Part shown: piece by piece, positions 40,641 through 50,293 of the stretch | Numbering within the stretch: position 1 is the stretch's first letter | How the letters are laid out: the number at the start of each line of letters is the position of its first letter | NCBI GenBank assembly: GCA_966186435.1 | Contig: CBIFWW010000001.1 | Coordinates: 14,428 to 78,427, forward strand | DNA length: 64,000 bases | Origin: CBIFWW01 sp966186435 | GTDB taxonomy: Bacteria; Pseudomonadota; Gammaproteobacteria; Enterobacterales; Enterobacteriaceae | Reading direction: 5' to 3' | Notes under the pieces: model-generated | Seen by the model: the letters and a program-made list of their open reading frames with translations, nothing else | Databases searched by the model: none | What the model was told of the DNA's origin: nothing | Made by a program: the position numbers and the translations under genes

Positions 40641-40750
40641 TACACCTTTCCAAATACGGGAGATGCAGTCATTTCTTACTGCACCCTGGCACCTCATGGG
40701 TGCGGCCCGGGCACCTTATCTTACGACTTAGGCGCAGGGGCTAGAGTGTG
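40641..40750 (-). promoter_or_regulatory. Moco RNA riboswitch, moaA leader
   Basis: On the minus strand the leader begins CACTCTAGCCCCTGCGCCT, has an internal hairpin (GGTGCC and GCACCC parts), and ends with GACTGCATCTCCCGTATT-TGGAAAGGTG right at the moaA ribosome-binding site. Start, end and order of stems match the E. coli moaA Moco motif as I recall it (CACTCTAGCCTCTGCACC, CGCCTCCCGTATCTGGAAAG), with P-helices changed in sequence but still paired (for example GCAGT with ACTGC). In E. coli this RNA turns translation down when molybdenum cofactor is plentiful. Confidence 0.88.
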
Positions 40751-40813
40751 TGTTTCACAGGAAACTGGTTCAGGAATAGTAGCTTTCCTGACATTCTTTC
40801 GCCAGAATAACCA

Positions 40814-40837
40814 CGCTATATAAAGTTATATATATCG
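40814..40837. promoter_or_regulatory. ModE-type operator upstream of moaA
   Basis: CGCTATAT, 8 nt, ATATATCG: spans 24 bp and fits the CG-N-TATAT inverted form seen at the modA operator in this window. It sits within a larger 11-bp inverted repeat, GAATAACCACG (40805-40815) and CGTGGTTATTC (40836-40846). In E. coli ModE activates moa transcription. Confidence 0.7.
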
Positions 40838-40975
40838 TGGTTATTCAGTATTTTAGCTACAGGGTACGCATTTATCGCGTTTATGCTTTGATTTACATCA
40901 TTAACTGCCGGGCAACCATCGTGTTCCCACTAAAATTACGCTAACGTTAGGCAACAATATTGATAAGGAAAATCC

Positions 40976-41884
40976 ATGCGCAACCGAACTCTCTCAGACC
41001 TGGATCGGGTGGTTGCCCTCGGCGGCGGTCACGGTCTGGGGCGGGTCATGTCCTCCCTGGCATTTCTCGGCCCTCGTCTGACCGGCATTGTTACCACCAC
41101 CGACAACGGCGGCTCCACCGGCCGGATCCGTCGGGCCGAAGGCGGGATAGCCTGGGGGGATATGCGCAATTGCCTGAATCAGCTGATCACCGAGCCAAGC
41201 GTGGCATCCTCAATGTTTGAATACCGTTTTGGCGGCAATGGCGAGCTTTCTGGTCATAACCTCGGGAATTTAATGCTTAAGGCCCTCGACCACCTGAGCG
41301 TGCGCCCGCTGGAGGCCATCAACTTAATCAGAAATCTGCTCAAGGTTGATGCCTCGCTAATACCTATGTCCGAACAGCCAGTGGATTTAATGGCGATAGA
41401 CCACGAAGGCCACCCGGTGTACGGCGAGGTAAATATTGATCAGCTCTCCCTGCCCCCATCGGAGATGATGCTCTCCCCCCATGTACCGGCCACCAAAGAA
41501 GCCGTCACCGCCATTGCCGAGGCCGATTTGATTTTGATTGGCCCCGGCAGTTTCTATACCAGCCTGATCCCGCTACTGTTGGTGGACGATCTGGCCCAGG
41601 CATTGCGCCGTACCCCGGCCCCGATGGTGTACATCGGTAACCTGGGTAAAGAGCTGAGCGTGGCGGCCGCCAGCCTGACCTTAGAGCATAAGCTGGCTTA
41701 TATGGAGCAACTGGTGGGTAAACCAGTGGTGGATGCGGTGGTGGTAGGCCCCCATGTGGATACCAGCGGCTTGGGCGATTGTTTGGTAATTAAAGAACCG
41801 CTGGAAGCCGAAGATATCCCTTATCGCCACGACCGCCATTTGCTGCGGGCGGCGCTGGAACATGCGGTACAGGCGCTGGGATAA
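40976..41884 (+). CDS. ybhK: YbhK, YvcK/CofD-fold family protein
   Basis: 302 residues of the UPF0052/YvcK family, which binds UDP-sugars in Bacillus and affects growth on gluconeogenic sources and cell shape. The glycine-rich [15 protein letters not shown] (about residues 14-28), [14 protein letters not shown] (about 40-53), [21 protein letters not shown] and [15 protein letters not shown] mark the CofD-like nucleotide site. Function in Enterobacterales is unclear. Divergent from moaA. Ends at a bidirectional terminator with uvrB. Confidence 0.93.
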   Translation: MRNRTLSDLDRVVALGGGHGLGRVMSSLAFLGPRLTGIVTTTDNGGSTGRIRRAEGGIAWGDMRNCLNQLITEPSVASSMFEYRFGGNGELSGHNLGNLMLKALDHLSVRPLEAINLIRNLLKVDASLIPMSEQPVDLMAIDHEGHPVYGEVNIDQLSLPPSEMMLSPHVPATKEAVTAIAEADLILIGPGSFYTSLIPLLLVDDLAQALRRTPAPMVYIGNLGKELSVAAASLTLEHKLAYMEQLVGKPVVDAVVVGPHVDTSGLGDCLVIKEPLEAEDIPYRHDRHLLRAALEHAVQALG

Positions 41885-41896
41885 ATTAGTCGCAAT

Positions 41897-41937
41897 CAAA
41901 AAGCCCCCAATGCAGTTAAAGCAGCGGGGGCTTTTTG
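41897..41937. terminator. Bidirectional terminator ybhK/uvrB
   Basis: CAAAAAGCCCCC (41897-41908) and GGGGGCTTTTTG (41926-41937), a perfect 12-bp inverted repeat between convergent genes with T-runs on both strands. Confidence 0.9.
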
Positions 41938-41950
41938 ATATTTCGGCCGG

Positions 41951-43963
41951 TCAGGAAGTGGCGATAAACAATTCACGCAACTGCTGCAATTGATCGCGCA
42001 GTTGGGCCGCTTCCTCGAACTCCAGATTTTGGGCATGCTCCAGCATCTTCCCTTCCAGCTCGTGGATTTTCTGGCTGAGGGCCTTCGGTGACATATCAAT
42101 ATCGTCTTCCACCACCACCGCTTTGCCACGGCCCCGTTTGGGTTTGGTTTTGGCGATGTTCTGGCCGAGAGCCAGGATATCCACCACTTTCTTATTCAGC
42201 CCCTGCGGCACAATGCCGTGCTCAAGGTTATATTGATGCTGTTTCTCACGGCGGCGCTCGGTTTCACTAATGGCTTTCGCCATCGATGGGGTGATTTTAT
42301 CCCCGTACAGAATCGCTTTACCGTTGACGTTACGAGCGGCGCGGCCAATGGTCTGGATCAGGGAGCGCTCGGAACGCAGGAAGCCTTCTTTATCGGCATC
42401 CAGAATCGCCACCAGCGAGACTTCCGGCATATCCAGCCCTTCTCGCAGCAAGTTGATCCCCACCAGCACGTTAAACTCGCCGAGGCGTAGGTCACGGATG
42501 ATCTCCATACGCTCTACGGTATCAATATCTGAGTGCAGGTAGCGCACCTTTTCGCCGTGCTCTTCCAGATATTCGGTCAGATCTTCCGCCATACGTTTGG
42601 TGAGGGTGGTCACTAGCACCCGCTCATTGATTTCAACCCGCTTGCGGATTTCCGATAACAGGTCATCCACCTGGGTGCCTACCGGGCGCACTTCGATTAT
42701 CGGATCTAACAGCCCAGTTGGCCGCACCACTTGGTCGACAATTTCCCCAGCGGATTTCTCCAGCTCGTAGTTACCGGGGGTGGCGGAAACATAAATAGTT
42801 TGCGGGGCCAGCGCCTCAAATTCTTCGAATTTCATTGGGCGGTTATCCAGGGCCGACGGCAGACGAAAACCATACTCCACCAGCGTCTCTTTACGCGCAC
42901 GGTCACCGCGATACATGCCGCCAATCTGCGGGATGGTGACGTGGGATTCATCCACCACCAGTAGGCCATCGGCAGGCAAATAGTCAAATAGGGTTGGCGG
43001 TGCCTCGCCAGGGCCGCGCCCGGAGAGATAGCGCGAGTAGTTTTCGATACCGGAGCAGTAGCCCAGCTCGTTCATCATTTCGAGATCAAACTGAGTACGC
43101 TGCGACAGGCGCTGTTCTTCCAGCAGCTTGTTATTCGCCAACAGCACTTTCTTGCGGTCCACCAGCTCGCCTTTGATATCTTCCATGGCCTGAACAATAC
43201 GCTCACGTGGGGTCACGTAGTGGGTTTTCGGATACACCGTAAAGCGCTGGATAACCGACTCAATCTGGCCGGTGAGCGGATCAAACAGTGACAGCCGCTC
43301 TACTTCTTCATCAAATAACTCCACCCGCAGTGCGTGGTCGTCAGATTCCGCCGGGAAGATATCAATCACCTCGCCGCGCACCCGGAAGGTACCGCGTTGG
43401 AAGGCCTGATCGTTGCGGGTGTACTGCAACTCCGCCAGGCGGCGCAAAATGGCGCGCTGATCGATGATCATCCCCTGGGTGAGGTGCAGCATCATTTTAA
43501 GGTACAGATCAGGATCACCCAGGCCATAGATAGCAGATACCGAGGCCACCACTACCACGTCCCGGCGTTCCAGCAAGGCTTTGGTGGCCGACAGACGCAT
43601 CTGTTCGATATGTTCGTTTATTGAGGCGTCTTTTTCGATAAAGGTGTCGGAGCTGGGTACATAAGCCTCGGGCTGGTAATAGTCATAATAAGAGACAAAG
43701 TATTCCACGGCATTATCCGGGAAGAACTCTTTCATCTCGCCATATAGCTGGGCTGCCAGAGTTTTGTTCGGTGCCAGTACCATCGTGGGCCGCTGTAGAT
43801 CGGCAATCACATTGGCAATGGTAAACGTCTTACCGGAGCCGGTCACCCCGAGTAAAGTTTGGTGGGCCAGGCCATCTTCCAAACCTTCTTTCAGACGCCG
43901 GATAGCATCAGGCTGGTCGCCGGACGGTTTGAACGCAGAATGCAGGGAAAGCGCTTTACTCAT
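41951..43963 (-). CDS. uvrB: UvrB, excinuclease ABC subunit B
   Basis: Damage-verifying helicase-like subunit of nucleotide excision repair, 670 residues. Walker A GVTGSGKT (39-46); damage-checking beta-hairpin in [27 protein letters not shown] (about 86-112); Walker B DESH; motif [18 protein letters not shown]-terminal UVR domain ([36 protein letters not shown] in outline) that binds UvrA or UvrC. Start ATG 43963 gives MSKALSL. The upstream LexA box and DnaA boxes suggest SOS control as in E. coli. Confidence 0.97.
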   Translation of the reverse strand: MSKALSLHSAFKPSGDQPDAIRRLKEGLEDGLAHQTLLGVTGSGKTFTIANVIADLQRPTMVLAPNKTLAAQLYGEMKEFFPDNAVEYFVSYYDYYQPEAYVPSSDTFIEKDASINEHIEQMRLSATKALLERRDVVVVASVSAIYGLGDPDLYLKMMLHLTQGMIIDQRAILRRLAELQYTRNDQAFQRGTFRVRGEVIDIFPAESDDHALRVELFDEEVERLSLFDPLTGQIESVIQRFTVYPKTHYVTPRERIVQAMEDIKGELVDRKKVLLANNKLLEEQRLSQRTQFDLEMMNELGYCSGIENYSRYLSGRGPGEAPPTLFDYLPADGLLVVDESHVTIPQIGGMYRGDRARKETLVEYGFRLPSALDNRPMKFEEFEALAPQTIYVSATPGNYELEKSAGEIVDQVVRPTGLLDPIIEVRPVGTQVDDLLSEIRKRVEINERVLVTTLTKRMAEDLTEYLEEHGEKVRYLHSDIDTVERMEIIRDLRLGEFNVLVGINLLREGLDMPEVSLVAILDADKEGFLRSERSLIQTIGRAARNVNGKAILYGDKITPSMAKAISETERRREKQHQYNLEHGIVPQGLNKKVVDILALGQNIAKTKPKRGRGKAVVVEDDIDMSPKALSQKIHELEGKMLEHAQNLEFEEAAQLRDQLQQLRELFIATS

Positions 43964-44021
43964 GAGGTACCTGTGGTGATACGCGGACAATCCTTAATCT
44001 TACGCTTTAACGTATTTTTTG

Positions 44022-44060
44022 CCAGCAATTAATACTGGATATCCAACCAGTAATTGCTGG
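44022..44060 (-). promoter_or_regulatory. LexA box of uvrB within a 39-bp imperfect palindrome
   Basis: The LexA box at 44033-44052 reads TACTGGTTGGATATCCAGTA on the coding strand: perfect CTG-N10-CAG with TA ends. It is flanked by an outer inverted repeat, CCAGCAATTA (44022-44031) and TAATTGCTGG (44051-44060), making a much longer dyad than a normal LexA site. About 70 bp before the uvrB start. Confidence 0.85.
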
Positions 44061-44323
44061 GTATATTCGGAGTGGATCGCTCAAAAATCAGCAATGCCGA
44101 CTAAAATTTCACCTAAGTCCAGCGTAAAAATACCCCTGCTCGCTTTATCCCCAAAACATTTCAGGATTTAACATTTGTCAACCCGCTAAGTATAAGTTTA
44201 TTCAAACTCTCAAAGCGGGTGCCCGGGAGGATTGATTTTAATTATGTGATTGATTTTAAAAACTATCTTTTAAAAGACGGCTTTCGCGTCAATTCAGGCT
44301 AAACCCGCGCCCCCTCTCGCTTA

Positions 44324-44383
44324 CCGATAGTTTTCTAACTCTAATGCACATGGTTATCCACAGGAATAGTGGATAACTATCGG
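44324..44383. promoter_or_regulatory. Inverted DnaA-box pair nested in a second inverted repeat
   Basis: TTATCCACA at 44354-44362 is a perfect DnaA box. Its partner GTGGATAA (44369-44376) faces it, giving TTATCCAC, 7 nt, GTGGATAA. The outer arms CCGATAGTT (44324-44332) and AACTATCGG (44375-44383) form another perfect 9-bp repeat. A DnaA box has been described upstream of E. coli uvrB. Confidence 0.65.
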
Positions 44384-44439
44384 CAGCCCATACACCACGC
44401 GGGTGGGTAAAATCTTTGCTAACCCTATGGCAGGCCCAG

Positions 44440-44479
44440 AAAAAAAATAATTATCATTTTTTTGGCCCCGAGCGGGGCC
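44440..44479 (-). terminator. Terminator-like structures after bioD
   Basis: On the minus strand, 50 nt after the bioD stop: GGCCCC/GGGGCC hairpin (44464-44479), then A7-TGATAATTA-T8, an AT-rich hairpin that ends in a run of eight T. Together they may stop the bioBFCD transcript. The rest of the uvrB-bioD gap (43964-44529, beyond the LexA and DnaA elements) shows no gene. Confidence 0.45.
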
Positions 44480-44529
44480 AGCAGACCTGCGAATAGCGCG
44501 TTTATATTCTCTGTCCAAGGGAATTTATT

Positions 44530-45216
44530 TTAAGCGATAAATAGCGGCGAGAGATCCAGTTGATGGCCCTGAGATTGCTCCAGCGCATTGGCATCCAGAT
44601 AAGGAATCTCCCCCAGTAGTGGCGCAGCAATATTGTCTTTCAGAAACGCCATGTATTCTTTATGCCGGGCGCTGACTGGCTGTACATCATTGGCAATCCA
44701 GCCCACCAGCGGCAGACCTGACTGTTGAATCGCCTGGGCGGTTAACAGGGCATGGTTGATACAGCCCAGCTTGATACCCACCACCAGGATCACTGGCAGC
44801 TGTTCCTCCACCGCCCAATCGGAGAAAAAGCGCGCCGGGCTAAGGGGGGTAAACCAGCCACCGGCCCCTTCCACCTGCACCCACTCTGCGCGCTGTTCCA
44901 GAGTCCGTAGCCCGGCCGACATCACAGTAAATTCAATAGGCTGGCCGCTGGCCTCACTGACAATATGTGGCGAGGTTGGCTCAGCGAAGGTATAGGGATT
45001 GACCTCACCATAGGTCAACGCCACAGAACTATGGTGCTGGAGCGCCAAGGCATCACTGTTCCGCAGCCCTTCGGCCAGTTGCTCACTGCCGGATGCCACC
45101 GGCTTGTAGCCTGCGGTAGTGAGGCCACGGGCGGCGGCGGCGTCCAGTAATGCACAGCTGGCAACGGTTTTGCCCACTTCGGTATCGGTACCGGTTACGA
45201 ACCAACGTTTAATCAC
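44530..45216 (-). CDS. bioD: BioD, dethiobiotin synthetase
   Basis: ATP-dependent ring closure of DAPA with CO2 to dethiobiotin. 228 residues (E. coli BioD1 225). P-loop GTDTEVGKT at residues 9-17, GYKPVASG with Lys37, [11 protein letters not shown] (about 115-125) and [15 protein letters not shown]. Last gene of bioBFCD, overlapping bioC by 8 nt. Confidence 0.96.
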   Translation of the reverse strand: MIKRWFVTGTDTEVGKTVASCALLDAAAARGLTTAGYKPVASGSEQLAEGLRNSDALALQHHSSVALTYGEVNPYTFAEPTSPHIVSEASGQPIEFTVMSAGLRTLEQRAEWVQVEGAGGWFTPLSPARFFSDWAVEEQLPVILVVGIKLGCINHALLTAQAIQQSGLPLVGWIANDVQPVSARHKEYMAFLKDNIAAPLLGEIPYLDANALEQSQGHQLDLSPLFIA

Positions 45217-45961
45217 GATGTATTACCCCGTAAAGCAATTGATAAGTGAGTAGATATTCCCCGCCCTGCTGTGGCCAGGCGGCAGCCAGACGTTGTAGCT
45301 GGCCCCGGGTTAATACCCGCGCCTGACGGCCATCGTGGAGATGGGTGGCCCCAATCCCCTTCAGGCTGCGCATGGCGGCCATCACATCCGGGAACCGGCA
45401 CTGCACCGCCTCCTGGATCACTTCACCGCCTGGCCCACAGGCCGCCAGCACCGTTTCGCGGCTGAGAAAACGGTTGGCATGGGGCTGGTCATCCACCCCG
45501 CGCCAGGCCTGATGCAGCTCCTGTAATGAACCTGCTCCAAGGGTGCTGAACACCACCCGGCCACCGGGGCGGGTCACCCGCCGTAGTTCGCTCAATCCAT
45601 GGGATAATTCACTGCACCATTGCACCGCCAGGTTGCTCCAGGCCAAATCCACAGCGGCATCCGCAAGCGGGATATGTTCGATATCGCCACACAGATAGCG
45701 GCTGGCAGCGCCGTGGCGACGGGCGGTATCCAGCATTTGCGGGGAGAGATCCAGCGCCGTCACATCACAGCCCTGGGCCTGCCAATGGCGGGCATACCAG
45801 CCGGTACCGCAACCGGCATCCAACACCTGACTTACCGGGGTGGTACCGGCCAGGGTGAGCAGCCGATCGCCGGCGATGCGCTGGAGTTCGGCATGATCTT
45901 CATAGGTATTGGCCGCCCGGCCAAAGGCCGCCGCCACCGCCTGTTTATTGACGTTGGGCAT
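45209..45961 (-). CDS. bioC: BioC, malonyl-ACP O-methyltransferase
   Basis: Methylates malonyl-ACP to start pimelate synthesis. 250 residues. SAM site [16 protein letters not shown] (about 47-62), [22 protein letters not shown], and the C-terminal [26 protein letters not shown] in outline. Start ATG 45961 ([17 protein letters not shown]) overlaps the bioF end by 17 nt; an ATG at 45994 would add 11 residues without homology. Confidence 0.95.
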   Translation of the reverse strand: MPNVNKQAVAAAFGRAANTYEDHAELQRIAGDRLLTLAGTTPVSQVLDAGCGTGWYARHWQAQGCDVTALDLSPQMLDTARRHGAASRYLCGDIEHIPLADAAVDLAWSNLAVQWCSELSHGLSELRRVTRPGGRVVFSTLGAGSLQELHQAWRGVDDQPHANRFLSRETVLAACGPGGEVIQEAVQCRFPDVMAAMRSLKGIGATHLHDGRQARVLTRGQLQRLAAAWPQQGGEYLLTYQLLYGVIHRD

Positions 45962-47099
45962 GGTGCAGCGCCTCCAGTAATTGGTCGATATCATGAGGTT
46001 GATGGGCGGCAGTAAGGGTCAGCCGCAGCCGCGCCGTCCCGGCAGGCACCGTCGGCGGGCGAATGGCGGTGGCCCATAGCCCACGCTCGCGTAGCGCCCT
46101 GGCTGCAGTCAGTACCGCCTCGTTTTCACCAATAATCAGCGGCTGGATGGCGGTGTCTGAGGGCATAAGCGACCATCCCAGTGATCGTGCGCCATCGCGG
46201 AAGCGGGCAATATTGGCCGCCAGCCGCGCCCGCAGCCCATCCCCTTCACGGATACAGTTCAGGGCAGCCAGCAGGGCGTGGGCCTGAGCCGGGGGCATAC
46301 TGGTGCTGTAAATCAAATGGCGGGCAAATTGCAGCAGATAATCTGCCATCGCCTCGCTACACAGTACCGCAGCCCCACTTAAACCAAAGGCTTTGCCGAA
46401 GGTGACCACCAGCAAATCCGGCTTGATCCCGGCCTGATAGCAGCTGCCTCGTCCCTCTTCCCCCAGTACCCCGATACCGTGGGCATCATCCACCATCAGC
46501 AGGGCCTTGGCCCGCTGACTGTGGGCGGCGATGGCGGCCAGGGGCGCGCTGTCACCATCCATACTGAATACCCCTTCGGTCACCACCAACTGCTGCCCGG
46601 ACAGGGGCTTCGCCAGTAGGGCTTCCAGTGCATCGCTATCGTTATGGGCAAAGCGCCGCAGTTGGGCCGGGCTGAGGGCCGCCGCCTCCTGCAACGAGGC
46701 ATGGCTGAGCTTATCAGCCACAATGCGGTCTTCTTTGGTCGCCAGGGCAGCAATCAGGGCCTGATTGGCGGCAAAGCCAGAGATAAACAGCAGCGCCCGC
46801 GGGTAGCCCAGCCATTCCGCCAGCCGGTGTTCGAAGGCCAGATGAGCCGGGTGATACCCGGTCACATGACCAGAGCCACCGCTCCCCACGCCCCACTGCG
46901 ACGCCCCTTGCTGCCAGGCTGCCGTCACCAGCGGATGATGGCTTAAGCCAAGGTAATCATTGCTGGAGAAGTTGAGATACTCCTGCCCCTGATAACGTAA
47001 ACGCCCCAACGGGGCGCTCTCAACAGAGGTGCGGCTGCGCAGTGCATCCTGCTGCTTACGCTCAGCTAGCGCCCCGTGAATTCGGGCCTGCCAGGTCAC
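45945..47099 (-). CDS. bioF: BioF, 8-amino-7-oxononanoate synthase
   Basis: PLP enzyme condensing pimeloyl-ACP with alanine. 384 residues as in E. coli. [14 protein letters not shown] (about 44-57), [34 protein letters not shown] with the PLP-binding Asp/His, and the Schiff-base Lys in [16 protein letters not shown] (about residue 236). GTG start in the bioB stop codon (GTGA overlap of 4 nt). Confidence 0.96.
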   Translation of the reverse strand: MTWQARIHGALAERKQQDALRSRTSVESAPLGRLRYQGQEYLNFSSNDYLGLSHHPLVTAAWQQGASQWGVGSGGSGHVTGYHPAHLAFEHRLAEWLGYPRALLFISGFAANQALIAALATKEDRIVADKLSHASLQEAAALSPAQLRRFAHNDSDALEALLAKPLSGQQLVVTEGVFSMDGDSAPLAAIAAHSQRAKALLMVDDAHGIGVLGEEGRGSCYQAGIKPDLLVVTFGKAFGLSGAAVLCSEAMADYLLQFARHLIYSTSMPPAQAHALLAALNCIREGDGLRARLAANIARFRDGARSLGWSLMPSDTAIQPLIIGENEAVLTAARALRERGLWATAIRPPTVPAGTARLRLTLTAAHQPHDIDQLLEALHHAQRQ

Positions 47100-48136
47100 C
47101 GTGCCGCCGCGTTATAGAACTGGTCGGTATCTGCTGACATCAGCTGGCTGGCGATCTGCTGTTGCTGTTCATTGTCGCCGTGCTGCACCGCCACCGGCTC
47201 CGGATTGATACCCAGTTTGCGGAACAGCATCATGTCTTTGTCTTCGCCAGGGTTCGGGGTAGTCAGCAGTTTGCAACCGTAGAATATCGAGTTGGCCCCG
47301 GCCATAAAGCACAGCGCCTGGGTTTGTTCGTTCATCTGCTCGCGGCCTGCGGAGAGGCGCACATGGGAGCCTGGCATCATGATGCGGGCGATGGCGATGG
47401 TGCGGATAAAATCAAAGGGATCGACGTCATCGTTCTCCGCCAGCGGGGTCCCTTTGACCTTCACCAGCATATTGATTGGCACGCTTTCTGGCGGAGTGGG
47501 CAAATTCGCCAATTGAAGCAGCAGCCCGGCCCGGTCATTCACCGCTTCACCCAAGCCCACAATCCCGCCGGAGCAGACTTTGATCCCGGCATCACGAACT
47601 TTGCCCAGGGTATCCAGGCGCTCCTGGTAGCTACGGGTGGTGATGATATTGCCGTAGAACTCCGGAGAAGTGTCGAGGTTATGGTTGTAGTAATCCAGCC
47701 CGGCATCGGCCAGGCGATCGGCCTGTGGGCCGGTCAGAGTGCCGAGGGTCATACAGGTTTCCATCCCCAGGGCCTTCACCCCCTGCACCATCTGCTCCAG
47801 ATAGGGCATATCGCGGTCCTTGGGGTTTTTCCAGGCCGCGCCCATGCAGAAGCGGGTAGAACCGGCGGCTTTGGCCTGGCGGGCCGAATCCAGCACCTGA
47901 TCCACTTCCATCAACCGTTCTGATTCCAGCCCGGTTTTATAGCGGGCGCTCTGCGGGCAATATTTGCAGTCTTCCGGGCAGGCCCCGGTTTTGATCGACA
48001 GCAAGGTACTGACCTGTACCTGACGGGGGTCGAAGTGCTGGCGGTGAACTTGTTGTGCTTCGAACAACAGATCCATAAACGGTTTTTCAAATAACTCGGT
48101 GACTTGCGACAAAGTCCACTGCTTGTGTTGAGCCAT
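47096..48136 (-). CDS. bioB: BioB, biotin synthase (radical SAM)
   Basis: Inserts sulfur into dethiobiotin. 346 residues. Radical-SAM cysteines C53-PED-C57-KY-C60, plus the residues for the [2Fe-2S] cluster in the later part of the barrel ([14 protein letters not shown]-type region and VRLSAGRE). Start ATG 48136 with GGAGAG upstream; a longer frame to 48166 is not conserved. First gene of bioBFCD, reading leftward from the shared bio operator. Confidence 0.97.
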   Translation of the reverse strand: MAQHKQWTLSQVTELFEKPFMDLLFEAQQVHRQHFDPRQVQVSTLLSIKTGACPEDCKYCPQSARYKTGLESERLMEVDQVLDSARQAKAAGSTRFCMGAAWKNPKDRDMPYLEQMVQGVKALGMETCMTLGTLTGPQADRLADAGLDYYNHNLDTSPEFYGNIITTRSYQERLDTLGKVRDAGIKVCSGGIVGLGEAVNDRAGLLLQLANLPTPPESVPINMLVKVKGTPLAENDDVDPFDFIRTIAIARIMMPGSHVRLSAGREQMNEQTQALCFMAGANSIFYGCKLLTTPNPGEDKDMMLFRKLGINPEPVAVQHGDNEQQQQIASQLMSADTDQFYNAAAR

Positions 48137-48183
48137 GCTGCTCTCCAAAGGGGGGGTGTAATGCATTTAAGTTTGACGTTATA

Positions 48184-48219
48184 CTTGTAAACCTAAAACT
48201 TTTCAAAATGGTTTACAAG
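48184..48219. promoter_or_regulatory. BirA operator between bioB and bioA
   Basis: TTGTAAACC (48185-48193), 16-nt spacer, GGTTTACAA (48210-48218): perfect arms with the same 16-nt spacing as the E. coli bio operator, extended by one C/G pair at each end. Two BirA-biotinyl-AMP complexes should repress both divergent promoters. Confidence 0.96.
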
Positions 48220-48223
48220 CCCC

Positions 48224-49513
48224 ATGCTGACCTCTGACGATTTGGCTTTTGACGCCCGCCATATCTGGCATCCGTACACCTCGATGACCAACCCCCTGCC
48301 GGTTTATCCGGTGGCCTCCGCCGCTGGCTGTGAGTTAACCCTCAGCAGCGGTGAGGTACTGGTGGATGGTATGTCCTCCTGGTGGGCGGCGATCCACGGC
48401 TACAACCACCCGGTGATCAACCAGGCGATGAAGGCCCAGATCGACAGCATGTCCCACGTGATGTTTGGCGGGATCACCCACGCCCCGGCGGTGGAACTGT
48501 GCCGCAAGCTGGTGGCGATGACCCCGGACTCGCTGGAGTGCGTGTTCCTGGCTGATTCCGGTTCGGTGGCGGTGGAAGTCGCCATGAAGATGGCCTTGCA
48601 GTACTGGCATGCCAAAGGCCAGCCGCGCCAGCGTTTCCTGACCCTACGCCACGGCTACCATGGGGATACTTTTGGGGCGATGTCAGTGTGCGATCCGGAT
48701 AATTCGATGCACAGCCTGTGGCAGGGTTATCTGCCGGAACACCTGTTTGCCCCGGCCCCTACCTGCGGATTTAACGATCCCTGGGATGAGATGGATATCG
48801 CCCCCTTTGCCCGGCTGATGGCGGCCTACCGCCAGGAGATCGCCGCCATTATTCTGGAGCCAATTGTTCAGGGCGCCGGTGGCATGCGGATGTACCACCC
48901 GGAATGGCTGCGGCGTATCCGGAAAATGTGCGATCGGGAAGGTATCCTGCTGATTGCCGATGAGATCGCCACCGGCTTTGGCCGTACCGGTGAACTGTTT
49001 GCCTGTAACCATGCCGGGATTGCCCCGGACATTCTGTGCCTCGGCAAAGCCATAACCGGCGGCACAATGACCCTTTCCGCGGCCCTCACCACCCGCCAGG
49101 TGGCAGAGACTATCAGCAAGGGGGAAGCCGGGTGCTTTATGCATGGCCCCACCTTTATGGGTAACCCATTAGCCTGTGCCGCCGCCTGTGCCAGTCTCTC
49201 GCTGCTGGAGAGCGGTGAATGGCGCCAGCAGGTGGCCACTATTGCCGAACAACTGGAAGCCGCCTTACGCCCGCTGGCCGATGAGGCGCTGGTGGCCGAT
49301 GTGCGGGTGCTGGGCGCTATTGGCGTGGTGGAAACCACCCGCCCGGTCAATATGGCAGCCCTTCAGCAATACTTTGTGGCTCAAGGCGTGTGGATCCGCC
49401 CCTTCGGCAAGCTGATTTATTTAATGCCGCCTTATATCATTAGCCCGGCACAGCTAGCGAAGCTGACCCAGGCAGTGGCCGGAGCGGTGCGCCAGCCAGC
49501 GCTGTTTAACTGA
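48224..49513 (+). CDS. bioA: BioA, DAPA aminotransferase
   Basis: Uses S-adenosylmethionine as amino donor to convert KAPA to DAPA. 429 residues. [10 protein letters not shown] at the N-terminus, [11 protein letters not shown] (Trp52/Trp53, Tyr-containing site), [33 protein letters not shown] (PLP-binding Asp near 245) and the Schiff-base Lys in [16 protein letters not shown] (about residue 274). The start codon lies 4 nt from the operator and has no strong ribosome-binding site. Confidence 0.97.
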   Translation: MLTSDDLAFDARHIWHPYTSMTNPLPVYPVASAAGCELTLSSGEVLVDGMSSWWAAIHGYNHPVINQAMKAQIDSMSHVMFGGITHAPAVELCRKLVAMTPDSLECVFLADSGSVAVEVAMKMALQYWHAKGQPRQRFLTLRHGYHGDTFGAMSVCDPDNSMHSLWQGYLPEHLFAPAPTCGFNDPWDEMDIAPFARLMAAYRQEIAAIILEPIVQGAGGMRMYHPEWLRRIRKMCDREGILLIADEIATGFGRTGELFACNHAGIAPDILCLGKAITGGTMTLSAALTTRQVAETISKGEAGCFMHGPTFMGNPLACAAACASLSLLESGEWRQQVATIAEQLEAALRPLADEALVADVRVLGAIGVVETTRPVNMAALQQYFVAQGVWIRPFGKLIYLMPPYIISPAQLAKLTQAVAGAVRQPALFN

Positions 49514-49529
49514 GTCACATTCTGTCACC

Positions 49530-49557
49530 CCCTGGTTATTGTCACAGGGCGGTTTTT
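49530..49557 (+). terminator. Possible terminator after bioA
   Basis: CCCTG, 10-nt loop, CAGGG then CGGTTTTT, about 17 nt after the bioA stop. Short stem, so moderate support. Confidence 0.5.
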
Positions 49558-49594
49558 CTGCCACAAAGTAAGGGACCTGAAAAAAGGAGTGAGC

Positions 49595-50071
49595 ATGAAA
49601 TTAATCAGCCAGGATTTACGCGACGGGGATAAATTGCCCCAGCGCCATGTGTTTAACGGCATGGGCTACGAAGGGGATAACCTCTCCCCCCATTTGGCCT
49701 GGGATGAAGTCCCCGCCGGGACCAAAAGCTTTGTGGTGACCTGTTATGATCCCGATGCCCCTACCGGCTCCGGCTGGTGGCACTGGATCGTCGCCAACCT
49801 CCCGGCGGATACCCGGGTGCTGCCACAGGGCAGCGGTTCCGGCGTGACAGACCTGCCAGAAGGGGCGGTGCAAACCCGTACGGACTTCGGCAAAGCCGGT
49901 TACGGTGGCGCGGCACCGCCGAAAGGGGAGACCCACCGTTATATCTTCACGGTTCACGCCCTGGATGTGGATCATCTCGATGTTGACGAAGGTGCCAGTG
50001 GGGCTATGGTGGGCTTTAACGTTCACTTCCATTCATTAGGTAGCGCCAGTATCACCGCGCTATTTAGCTAA
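49595..50071 (+). CDS. ybhB: YbhB, PEBP/Raf-kinase-inhibitor-like protein
   Basis: 158 residues of the phosphatidylethanolamine-binding protein family, as in E. coli. The anion-binding pocket is DPDAPTGSGWWHWIVANLPAD (about 52-72) and GETHRYIFTVHALD with GFNVHFHSLGSASI near the end. Cytoplasmic; no signal peptide. ATG 49595 follows AAGGAG. The function is not established. In E. coli it also lies next to bioA. Confidence 0.95.
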   Translation: MKLISQDLRDGDKLPQRHVFNGMGYEGDNLSPHLAWDEVPAGTKSFVVTCYDPDAPTGSGWWHWIVANLPADTRVLPQGSGSGVTDLPEGAVQTRTDFGKAGYGGAAPPKGETHRYIFTVHALDVDHLDVDEGASGAMVGFNVHFHSLGSASITALFS

Positions 50072-50077
50072 CCCCCC

Positions 50078-50104
50078 CGCCGTGGCCCCGGCTACGGCGC
50101 TTTT
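50078..50104 (+). terminator. Terminator after ybhB
   Basis: CGCCGT, 10-nt loop, ACGGCG followed by C and TTTT, 6 nt after the ybhB stop. Confidence 0.65.
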
Positions 50105-50293
50105 CCGGCTATTTTTAAAACCCGGGCTTCCCGTTTCGCTCAACTTAGTATAAAAAGGCAAGCTCCTGAGGTTTGTGCCTGTCCTTAAAGCAATTTCCCT
50201 TGCTGCCGTTGTGATACAGCTTTGCAAAGTATTGTTTCAGCGGGTCAGTACCTGAGGCTTTTAATCGACTAACCCGAGAAGCAAGGAGCCACC

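Noticed and set aside
40640..40672. Upstream ATG for moaA
   Set aside because: It lies within the Moco riboswitch and adds residues not found in MoaA; ATG 40639 has AAGGTG at the right distance.
44440..44464. Possible Fur box in AATAATTATCATT before the bioD-side hairpin
   Set aside because: Only about half of the consensus matches and there is no gene start beside it; better explained as an AT-rich terminator arm.
47162..47923. 253-residue open frame opposite bioB
   Set aside because: It is a shadow of a GC-rich conserved gene; no ribosome-binding site, no recognisable motif, and bioB on the other strand is certain.
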